NCBI GenBank assembly: GCA_019054805.1
Contig: JAHQIY010000005.1
Coordinates: 6,059,501-6,123,500, forward strand
Source of the DNA: Brachionus manjavacas
Taxonomy: Eukaryota; Rotifera; Eurotatoria; Ploima; Brachionidae
DNA length: 64,000 nt
Reading direction: 5' to 3'
Part shown: positions 56,101 to 64,000 of the stretch, in pieces
How positions within the stretch are numbered: the stretch's first letter is position 1
How the letters are laid out: each line of letters begins with the position of its first letter
Translations under genes and position numbers: made by a program
The notes under the pieces: model-generated
Told to the model about the DNA's origin: nothing
Seen by the model: only the letters and a program-made list of their open reading frames with translations
Databases searched by the model: none

Positions 56101-59100
56101 GTAGGTATTTTTTTTAGATTTTCTTTTTCAATTCTTTACCCGATTTTTGACCCTTAGATTGAATTTTAAGGTATTAGGACTGGTAGACCAGTTAAAAAAT
56201 AATAACGCTTTTGAATTTTGTTAATTTTTTTTTCAAATAAAAATTTTTAGTCACAGAAACTTTTTTAAAGTTAATAGTTTGATTTTTTAAAACTAAATGA
56301 TTCTAATATTAAAAGGGCTCCTATTAAAATACTGACCCCCATATTTTTGCAAAGAAAAAATATTTTTAAAAGTTTTTATGTATCATTTAGTTTTTCTTTT
56401 TTTGAAAATTTAATTTTTTTTTCCCAAAATATTTATTTTTTGTTTTTTGAATATTTTTAAAACCTGAACCCCTCCTGATCCCCAACTAACCCTCATTTTC
56501 CTTGAAAAGAATTTAAAGAGCTTTCTAAAAATGTGCTTAGTTTCTCTCTAGGAAGTATAGTTTTTAAGACATTTTGGTTAATATTAAAGACCTTGATTGT
56601 TATTGAAATCGAATTTAAAAATTTTTAATCCGACACACCATTCGATTAAGAATTTTCTAAGATTTTTGACTATTTTTTTGTTTTAACAAAATATATTAAA
56701 TATTTCAATTATAAATTGAATTTTCTAAATTATTTTGAAATCATTTGAGATTATCAAAAACTTTACTTCCTAGAGAAAAATTAAGGATATTTTTAGAAAG
56801 CCCGTTAATTTCTCTTCAAGGAAAATGGGAGTCAGTTGGGGGTCAGTAGGGGTCAGGTTTTTAAAAATATAAAAATATTCAATTTTCACAAAAAATAAAA
56901 ATTTAGTAGAAAACTAATTTAATTTTCAAAAAAAAAAGAAAAATTCAAACTAAATGATAAAAACTTTTAAAAATATTTTTTCTTTGCAAAAAAATTGGGG
57001 GTCAGTCTTTTAGTAGGACCCATTGAAAGAAACTAAAATTCAAGTCATTTTTTAATTAATAAAGTAAAGTAAGAGAATTTTTAAAAAAAAATTAATTTTT
57101 TAATTCGATTCAAAAACCTTCCTTGCCAAAAAAAACATAATTTTGTCATGATAGCATTACAATTTTTAAGTAAAATAGTGATTATAGTAATCATTATTTA
57201 TATTTGAAAATTTAAACAAAAATGTTTCTTGGTTTATTTCACACTTTGGCTGCGATCTGGCTATTTAATTTTGTCATCAATTGACTTTTTTCTTTTTATA
57301 AATTTTTTTAATGGGATAAATTTAATACTCTAAATTTTTTCACTAATACTCAGAACTAATTATTCAGCATGTCATGAGAATATTTCCTCGATCTCAGCTA
57401 TAAATAACTTTAGAGCTCTGAAAACTTAAAGCTGAGCTCCGAAATTAATTTAATAATCATTGAATTTTTTATTCTTAATACATAATTTTTAAAAAAATAA
57501 TGAATGTTGTTTAATGTAATGAATTATGAATAATTAAATCACTTTTCTTGGGTGACCTGGTCTTCTTTTTCCGACAAGTAAAAAGCTTTTTTCAGGTTTT
57601 TTATCTTGCTTATTGTGAATTTATATATTTATTAATTTTTATTATAAATATTGTTCGGGTTATACCCTGGAAGTTTTGAAAGGATCTTAGTCCTTCCTTT
57701 CTTCATTATGTTCATACTTTAAAAAAAATAAATATAATAAAAGAAACAAGGTTTTACCCGTTGCTCCCCTCCCGGAATAATTAAAATAAAAAATAGAAAT
57801 TTTTTTTGATTATTAAATCAATTCATAAATTTTTTATTTATATTTATATTATTTTTTATTATGTTAAATATTATTAAAAATTGATACAAAAAATATTTAA
57901 ATAATCAAATTAAACGTGTGTAAAAACACCATTTCTTGTAAGATAAACTTGAATGATTGAACTTAAGATTGAACAAAGAAAATAATAACTATGCTGCTCA
58001 AAAAAAGTATACCCCTTTGCTGTCAAAAGTTTTTTAAGTCTAGCTTATCAAAAAATATTGTAGCATTAATTAAGGAATGAAAAAAAGTAAGAAAACTTTT
58101 CCAAAAATCTACATGTCCTTCTCTTAAGGTAGCATTAAATAAGCTAAGTCGTACATCTGAGCTAAATCGTAGTTTAAAAGAATTTTGGAACCAAAACTGG
58201 CTCGAATTTATGAATAATTCGAGCCAGTCGAGCCAGAACACATCAAAATGTGTGGTTATGCATTACGGTCATAAAAACAAAGAATTCACTTATTCTATTA
58301 ATGGTAAACAGTTATCAACGTCTGAAACCGAAAGAGATCTTGGAGTTATCTTCAATACAAATCTCAAATGGAAAAATCAAGTGATAGAGGCTACAAACAA
58401 AGCAAATCAAATGTTGGGTCGCATCAGGAAATCATTCGCTCGTTTTGATTGTAAGCTATTTAGATCATTGTATTTAACTTTTGTTCGTCCTCTTTTGGAA
58501 TTTGCTGTGCCTGTATGGTCTCCATTTCTTAAGTCGGATTGTGAGAATCTTGAGAGGATTCAACGCAGAGCTACGAAATTTGTTTCTTCAATTAGAAACA
58601 AACCGTATGAAAGCAGATTGAAGGCTTTAAACATTTCAAATCTGGTGGAAAGAAGAAAAAGAGGTGATCTAATTCAATTATACAAGTTCATGCATGGAAT
58701 AGAATTTGTTGAAAAAAGCAACAATTTTAATGTCACCAAAATCCAAGGAAGAGGTCACTGCTTCAAATATCACAAAGAAATTTCGAGGCTCCAACATAGA
58801 GATAACTTTTTTTTCAACAGAACCGCTAACATATGGAACTCACTGCCAAATCAATTAGTTGCAGCCCCTAATGTTAACAGCTTTAAAGCAGGCATTGATT
58901 GCTGGATGAGCAGCAATCAATCACATCAGCTGTCATAGTGTGCCTTATCAGCACACTCGCTGGCTAGCCAGCTACAGTCAAAACTACTACTACTACTAAA
59001 ATAGGAAAAAATCCTCTGTCAAGCAGACCTTTATGGAATAAAATAAATAAGTTCAGGCCAAAAAAACTTACTAATACCATTATTATTTAAAGATGGCAAA

Positions 59101-61623
59101 TAATATAATTCAGATACAGATTACAAGGAAATATTTTTGGTGATCTTTTAGCCTTAACCTTTAGCCCTCATCTTGATTCTGTTGAAACTGATGATAAATG
59201 TGAAATTTCACAAACAATAAGGGATATCGTAAAAAAAAGGTACAAAATAATTTAAATGAGCCTATCACTCTCTTAGAAATTACCTTAGCCTTAAAAAAAC
59301 TTGGAACTAGACAAAGCCTAAAATCCTGGAAAATATCAAGCATAATCATGATACCTAAGAAATCCTCCTCTACTCAAGACCCTATTAACAATCGTCCAAT
59401 TGGTATGACAAGTTGTCTTAGCAAGTAACTTGAACGTATTATTTATGGCAGAATATATAATTTTCTTGAGAACAATAAATTACTTATAGAAGAGCAATCA
59501 GGATTTAGGAAGCATAGACGCACTGCAGATAATCTTTATTTTCTTATTCAAAGTTTCTAAAGATTTTGATAGAGTTTGGCACGATGGACTAATTTACAAG
59601 CTAGTTAAAATTAATTTACCTCCTTACCTTATTCACTGGATAAGATCGTTTCTCCATTTAAGATCTTTAAAGAAATGGTAAGATGGCTTTTTATATGGAA
59701 AATTGTGTAATTGCTGCTTAACAATTTCTTCTTATTTTTCTGAACTATCAAATGTTTAAACTTGTTGAACCTCTTTACGTTTTTAATTCTATTACTTGAA
59801 GTTGTTTTTTTTATTTTTATTAATTCTAATTTATTTTATCTTATTTGAATTCATTTGTGATTTTTTAAATATTTTTATTTTGAAGAAGCATTAGCTCGTT
59901 AGGTTATGCCTAAAACATACACCCATCAAGATTGCGAAAAAGCCACACAGGGAGTAAATCACCAAAATTTTTATAAAAGTGAAATTTTTTTCAGATACAT
60001 TTATTCCTAATTATCTGAATTTAACTATACACCCATTTTCATCTAAAAAAAATTTGTCATCACCCTTAAATTTCGAATGAAAAAAAAACAACCCAAGACA
60101 CCAAAAAACTCCCTTATAACTTTCCGGATACACCCCAAAACTGATTATATTTTTGAATAGAGCATGAAAATATCTACCATAAAATGTAGTTTTTATAAAT
60201 TAATTAATTTGATTTTGCCATTAAAAATCGAAAAAACAACTTTTTGGCCATTCGACACTATACCCTGATTTTTTTGCGATTAATAACTGATTTTTAAAAA
60301 ATTAAAAATAACGGGTTTAGAATAAAAAATGGCACAAAATTAATTTTGTCATAAAAAAAATTTTATTTAACAAAGGCTTTAAATTTTTAATAGTTCAAAT
60401 TAAAGTTCTAATAAATCTGTATTTCTTTTTCAATATGTTTCTTATTAAATATCAAAAATTTATAGACTACCTTTTTTCTCATAATTTGGTGAGTTTAATG
60501 AGCTATTCTGTAAGATACAGCAGAGTGAGTGTCGTTAAGTTTTAAGTTATATTTTTGATTCTTTAAATACATTTTTAAATACTTTATTTAAAGAAGAGCA
60601 GATTTTCTTAATTTTAATTTTATTCATTTAAATTGCCGATTTCCATCAATAATTAAAAGATATTTTAAATAAAAAATTTATTTATTTTTTATCTTTGACT
60701 TTATTTTGTTAGAAAAAAATGTTGTTAATATTTAGCTGAAAGTAATAACTCGGTTCTGCTCTAACCAATTTATTTTCAAACTATATATTTTTAATATTTA
60801 TAATACAATGCTTTTATTTTAGATGGTTCTTAAAGAAATTTGTGTAGTTTTACGTAAAATTACAGTAAAATTATCTATTTCCTTTTTTTCGCTAAATGAA
60901 TTGATAAATTTAAAAATAAAGAAATAATTTAATTTCCTTCTTTTAAGTGTTCTTTACAATTTTTACATTTTTTAGATTTAAAAAATTTTTCGACTCAACT
61001 ATTTTTTCTAAAAGATCTAGTTCATTTTAACAGAAAAATTTTCTGACAAAATTCGACAATAATTCTGACAACTCGTTCTAAACTTTTTCGATGGGTTTTA
61101 GATCTGAAGATCTTGGTGGCTATCGAATCTTTTGACATTTTTTTAATCTTAATAATTCTTATAACAAACACAAAGTTTAATTTTCTTTTATTTCAGGTTT
61201 TGGTCAACACTTCAATATAATACCCAACATTTTCCTGAAAGTGGATTTAAAGGTGATTTTAGTTTATTACAATACATTTTAGAAGTAAAAATTTGAAAAA
61301 ATTTAAATGATTTTTTTAAAGATGTTGCAACTAAAGAAAGAATAGAAACGTTGTCAAGATTTGCTGGTTGGGGTGGCGAATATAAATGCAAAGGAAAATG
61401 GCGTCATGCTGTTTGTGTATTCTCTGTCGAAGACTTGCCAGAAATGGTCAGCAGACATCATTTTGTTGTTAATAAGTTTTTGTTGGATTTTGATCCGATT
61501 TCATATCAATGCATGGAAAAATGGTATTTGCAAAGAGAAAAAATAGACTTACCATTAAATATGTTTTTTTATTGTAATTTTTTAAGAGATCATTTGACCA
61601 ATCTCGACTGTCATAATATATGA
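55109..61623 (+). CDS. GT14 core-2/I-branching beta-1,6-GlcNAc-transferase-like, copy B
   Basis: Gene-level entry; exons 55109-56100, 61197-61252 and 61322-61623 join to 449 residues, with the same phases and exon sizes as copy A. Exons 2 and 3 encode identical protein, and the short intron between them (69 bp) also looks identical. Exon 1 differs from copy A in the first about 29 residues (a different membrane anchor: FVIFLLIWIIIKLSS), one F/S change, an E/D change near the end, and a block of about 22 residues at about 55888-55950 (KFSLARIMKKWVVKNYKLHP). Intron 1 is 5096 bp and unrelated to copy A's beyond about 45 bp after the donor and about 40 bp before the acceptor. Same Golgi branching role expected; it may differ in acceptor preference. 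Confidence 0.92.
56315..57022. mobile_element. 708-bp foldback element (about 265-bp inverted arms)
   Basis: Left end GGGCTCCTATTAAAATACTG followed by ACCCCC (56315 on) matches the inverted right end (GGGTCCTACTAAAAGACTG then ACCCCC, from 57021 inward). Further shared blocks: TTTGCAAAGAAAAAATATTT, CCTTGAA and CTAGGAAGTA. Arms run to about 56580 and from about 56755. It is non-coding; a solo arm is at 52650-52900. Confidence 0.82.
57990..59000 (+). mobile_element. LINE C-terminal fragment, open frame, internal deletion
   Basis: The frame 58210-58938 has CVVMHYGHKNKEF, ERDLGVIF, YLTFVRPLLEFAVPVWSPFL, LERIQRRATKFV, RRKRGDLIQLYKFMHG and NIWNSLPNQLV, the post-RT region of CR1-like LINEs. The catalytic RT part is absent: KCVVMHYG directly follows a linker that can be read back in the same frame to about 58100, so an internal deletion joins the pre-RT linker to the C-terminus. 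The junction contains a 13-bp perfect inverted repeat (58196-58208 / 58216-58228). The 3' end has a GC-rich tail and a CTA microsatellite (58980-58998). Confidence 0.82.
59090..59910 (+). mobile_element. LINE reverse-transcriptase fragment, decayed
   Basis: Plus strand from about 59240: EPITLLEITLALKKLG, IIMIPKKSSS, NNRPIGMTSCLSK, a stop, LERIIYGRIYNFLENN, EEQSGFRKHRRTADNLYFL, a frameshift, RFDRVWHDGLIYKLV. These are the fingers/palm blocks 1-3 of a jockey/CR1-like RT; YADD is missing. At 59880-59910 it ends with the same tail motif (GAAGAAGCATTAGCTCG) as the solo tails, so the body was internally deleted after about 59690. Confidence 0.8.
61197..61252 (+). CDS. GT14 copy B exon 2
   Basis: 56 bp, two synonymous differences from copy A exon 2. 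Acceptor TTTATTTCAG, donor AAAGGTGATT; intron 61253-61321 is 69 bp. Confidence 0.93.
61322..61623 (+). CDS. GT14 copy B exon 3, C-terminus
   Basis: 302 bp with TGA stop; appears identical to copy A exon 3, with identity continuing about 45 bp past the stop and then breaking off. Confidence 0.93.
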
Positions 61624-62932
61624 AATTCACTTTTCAAGTTGTTATTTTTTTTATTTAAATTTAAATCCTTATAGATATTTCTAACAGATGAATTAAATTT
61701 TTTATTAAATAATTTAAAATAAAAAAGTCTTTTTGTATAAATTATTTTGTATAAAAAGAAAATCAAGAATCTTATCAAAGCTACTGAAAGAAAAAAAATT
61801 CAAATACCATTATGCTCATGTTATAACATTCTAAACCAATACCCCTGCACTGGACGCACTAAGGATGTGTTTTGAGCCTTGAGTCCGCATTAAAATCAAG
61901 TTTTTTTAAGTCTAGAACAGCATTAAAGTTTGGTATTTGTTCCGAAAATTAAAAATAAAATAATCGTTTTTCTAATTTTTCTTTGTATCAATTTAAAGCG
62001 CTGGATAAAATTCAAAGAAATTTTTTCTATCTTTCACATAATTATTAAGATAACAATCAAAAGAAAAACGAATATGAAAAAATATTTTTGTATAAGATTC
62101 AAGTTCTTCAATTTAAACAACCACATCTAAATATAATAAATATTTGAAATAAAACAAAGTTGGTTTGGTGATGCAAATTACAAAGATTCAGAAAAATTTC
62201 ATTTGGTTTTGTTTTGTTTCTTAAATAAAAATAAATTTAAGAGACAAAGTAAATGCCTTCTTAAATCTAATTTTTCAAATTAATCTGTTGATTAATAGTA
62301 GTTAATTAATTTAAAAAAGTGCGAATTTAATTTGATTAATTTTTTGGAATTTTTTTTTAAATTAAAGCTTAATTACTACATTCTCTCGTAACCTCAAATT
62401 TATTCTTATTTGATTTTGAAAATTTAAATTTGAAAAAAAGAATTTAAACAAAGGGAAAAAGAAAAATAAATAAAATAACTAAAGGCCTTTCTTCGGAAAA
62501 CCTTGGAAGTACATCTCTTATAAAAGTCATTAGTATAGTAAACAAGGTAAAAATAGCAAACTAGAAAGTTGAAGAAATATTCTAATATTAAAATATATTA
62601 GCAAGTAAACAAAATTATAGGTAAAAATCAAATATTTTTAGTTTAAATTGCACTTTTGATTTGAATTTTTTTTTGGAAAAGGTTAAAAATTGTGAAAAAT
62701 TTTCTCTAATTATGTGAAAATACAAGTCGTGACTACATTTAGAACAGTTTATCCAAAATAATGGTTTATAGATAAATAATTACAATTTTTTAGGTGTAAT
62801 TTTTTAAATTCAAATGCTAATTTGTTAATATAATTTTTCATAAGACAAAAAAAAATTATTAATTAAAAATTTGAAATTTTAAAATCATTCAAAGCGCTCT
62901 TACATAAACTTTTATTTGCTAAAAATCAAATA
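61624..62932. other. Intergenic between GT14 copy B and NUP85
   Basis: AT-rich. A 66-codon frame at 61930-62130 is hydrophobic/lysine-rich and unconvincing. The first NUP85 exon(s) may lie here: the frame of the exon listed at 62933 is open back to 62867. Confidence 0.45.
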
Positions 62933-63011
62933 ATGGAACAAATAGCTGATTTATCCTCTTATAAAATATTTACAGACCCTTCGTGGCGCAGAGTTATAAG
63001 TCAATGCAGAG
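62933..63011 (+). CDS. NUP85: NUP85 exon a
   Basis: Ends phase 1 at AGAG|GTAGCT. It encodes YKIFTDPSWRRVISQCR. The 5' boundary is provisional; the frame is open to 62867 and an AG at 62893-62894 is one possible acceptor. Followed by a 48-bp intron. Confidence 0.65.
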
Positions 63012-64000
63012 GTAGCTTAGCTCTAAAGTACTTATCTTGTAACAATTTTTGTTCTTAAGAGGTTTTTAATGACTTGCACCAAAATTTGGAAACAAATTGC
63101 CAATCAGACACCATAAAAACAGAAACAGTGAATTTAAGCGATCAGTAAATTATTCAAAACATAAAAAATGGCCAATTTCTTAAACCTTTTTTAGATGCCT
63201 TGAGGCAAATCAAAAATACATAGACATAATTGAAAACGAACTTCGAGTAATAAGTGACCAAAATGAAAATCAAGAAAAATTTCAAATTTTGCTTCAAGTT
63301 TGGAAGCTTTGTCAAATAATATTCATAAAATCATCACCATGTAACTACTTCATTTTAACAAAACACCATTAAGACTTAAAAAATTTAGCTGGAACACTGC
63401 TAAGCGATCTACAAGAATGGTATCGCACTACCAACAACATAGACCCAATGATTCAAAACATTTTCTCATCGAATAGTGAAAACACCCAAAATTTATATTT
63501 AGATGAAAAATACTGGATTTGTGTATATAGATAGTTTATTTTTTATTACGGAAAAGAATTTAATTGATTTTTAGGTTTTAATGGCTGTTGTACAAGGAAG
63601 GATAGAAACCGCCAGACATCTACTATCATTCTATCCGATTGAAAAAGCGCCGGTGCTCAAATCCATAAAAGAGTTGCTTCATAGCATGCCAAATTTATCA
63701 GTAATAAAAAAATCAATCACAAAAATTTTATTTTTTTCTAAATTTTCAGACACATGGACACTTGAGTTTATTTGAATTCAAAGCAAAATGGGAATATTGG
63801 CAAAAAAAGTGTGTGCAAGTTCTTACCAGCGAAAATTTTCAAGGCGATGAAAACGACTACCTGCAAATAATATGCAAAGTAAATCTAATTATTAAATTAA
63901 TTTACCAATTCTTGTGAGTTAAGGCCTTTTTCTCATTTTCAAAAAAAAATAGAAGAAAATATTAATTAAATTACACATTAAGAATGGCAAGTAGAATATT
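62933..64000 (+). CDS. NUP85: Nucleoporin Nup85 (Nup75) homologue, partial at both ends
   Basis: Gene-level entry. Exons 62933-63011, 63060-63144, 63195-63340, 63389-63522, 63575-63700 and 63750-63878 join in phase (699 nt). Recognised from the middle and C-terminal part of the visible region: LLQVWKLCQIIFI, LLSDLQEWYR, the block YWICVLMAVVQGRIETARHL, then LKSIKELLHSMPNLS and LFEFKAKWEYWQKKC, which match the Nup85 pattern F/YW-x3-x-LVxQGRLxEARxxL...LxxMP...KWxxWxxxC. Nup85 is an alpha-solenoid subunit of the Y-shaped (Nup107-160) scaffold of the nuclear pore. All five introns are 48-52 bp. The true start is unresolved: upstream in-frame residues LKSFKALLHKLLFAKNQ look authentic, so the ATG at 62933 may be internal and earlier exons missing. 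No acceptor for the next exon is seen before the window ends. Confidence 0.85.
63060..63144 (+). CDS. NUP85: NUP85 exon b
   Basis: 85 bp, phase 1 to 2; EVFNDLHQNLETNCQS. Acceptor TTCTTAAG, donor CAGTAAAT; next intron 50 bp. Confidence 0.75.
63195..63340 (+). CDS. NUP85: NUP85 exon c
   Basis: 146 bp, phase 2 to 1; ends with KFQILLQVWKLCQIIFIKSS, the helix pair preceding the LL-x-WxR segment. Next intron 48 bp. Confidence 0.85.
63389..63522 (+). CDS. NUP85: NUP85 exon d
   Basis: 134 bp, phase 1 to 0; GTLLSDLQEWYRTTNN to KYWIC. Of two adjacent GT sites the one at 63523 keeps phase with the next exon. Next intron 52 bp. Confidence 0.87.
63575..63700 (+). CDS. NUP85: NUP85 exon e
   Basis: 126 bp, phase 0 to 0; VLMAVVQGRIETARHLLS to HSMPNLS, the most diagnostic part. 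Next intron 49 bp. Confidence 0.9.
63750..63878 (+). CDS. NUP85: NUP85 exon f
   Basis: 129 bp, phase 0 to 0; HGHLSLFEFKAKWEYWQKKC onward. Donor AAAGTAAAT at 63879; downstream exon(s) are outside the window or not recognisable. Confidence 0.88.

Larger units (their letters stand above)
56101..61196 (+). other. Copy B intron 1 (5096 bp), transposon-rich
   Basis: Holds a large foldback element (56315-57022), a possible LINE tail (about 57650-57740), two LINE fragments (57990-59000 and 59090-59910) and AT-rich DNA. None of these is shared in position with copy A's intron. Confidence 0.72.

Noticed and set aside
58023-58241. Minus-strand 72-codon frame
   Set aside because: The plus strand of the same segment reads as LINE linker in frame with the C-terminal domain.
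61930-62130. 66-codon Lys/Ile/Phe-rich frame
   Set aside because: Composition is what random AT-rich DNA gives; no homology or splice context.
1-64000. tRNA or rRNA genes
   Set aside because: Scanned by eye for cloverleaf-like GC-rich segments; the GC-rich islands found belong to the TRIM, the hAT MITE core and LINE tails. A tRNAscan-SE run would be decisive.

Overview
The window is eukaryotic, almost certainly metazoan, and strongly AT-rich. Genes are split by GT-AG introns that fall into two size classes: tiny (48-69 bp) or kilobase-sized and packed with transposon debris. A large polycystin-1-family receptor/channel, a core-2/I-branching glycosyltransferase pair and a Nup85 homologue, together with many CR1/jockey-like LINE fragments, fit a small invertebrate. 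My best guess is a monogonont rotifer such as Brachionus; this is inferred from composition, intron size and repeat content and was not tested by any search.

Layout. (1) 1-409: LINE reverse-transcriptase fragment, minus strand. (2) 1120-40782, plus strand: fifteen exons of one polycystin-1-like gene whose 5' end is not resolved. Every splice junction I propose keeps phase, giving a 3250-residue partial product: PKD-type repeats, REJ module, GPS cleavage site, PLAT domain, 11-helix polycystin channel, stop at 40780-40782 and an AATAAA shortly after. Its large introns hold a Merlin/IS1595-like transposase with an R3H domain and AT-hook, several MULE-like remnants, LINE pieces and foldback elements. 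(3) 41190-43561: 5'-deleted Ty3/gypsy element with RT remnant, integrase, a C-terminal C2H2 finger and a probable 3' LTR. (4) 44285-51606 and 55109-61623: two near-identical GT14 genes (449 aa each, three exons each) in head-to-tail order. Intron 1 of the first copy carries a LINE that was itself hit by a 515-bp miniature LTR element (TRIM) with two 152-bp LTRs and a 5-bp target duplication. (5) 54092-54640: a single-exon 182-aa protein of unknown function between the two copies; just upstream is a 422-bp hAT-type MITE with an 8-bp target duplication. (6) 62933 to the right edge: the 5' part of a Nup85 gene with five introns of only 48-52 bp.

The cellular genes do not form an operon or pathway. 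The polycystin would act at the plasma or ciliary membrane, the GT14 enzymes in the Golgi, and Nup85 in the nuclear pore Y-complex. The clearest unusual themes are: (a) many TIR elements whose ends are arrays of a short degenerate word (TGATCA, CAACACAAAA, GATACTAAA, TGACAAA, GTTATC), several enclosing decayed MULE C-termini with SWIM or AT-hook motifs; (b) the R3H/AT-hook fusion on a Merlin-like transposase; (c) the mosaic divergence of the GT14 pair, near-identical except for the membrane anchor and one short patch near the predicted acceptor site; and (d) the nested TRIM-in-LINE insertion.
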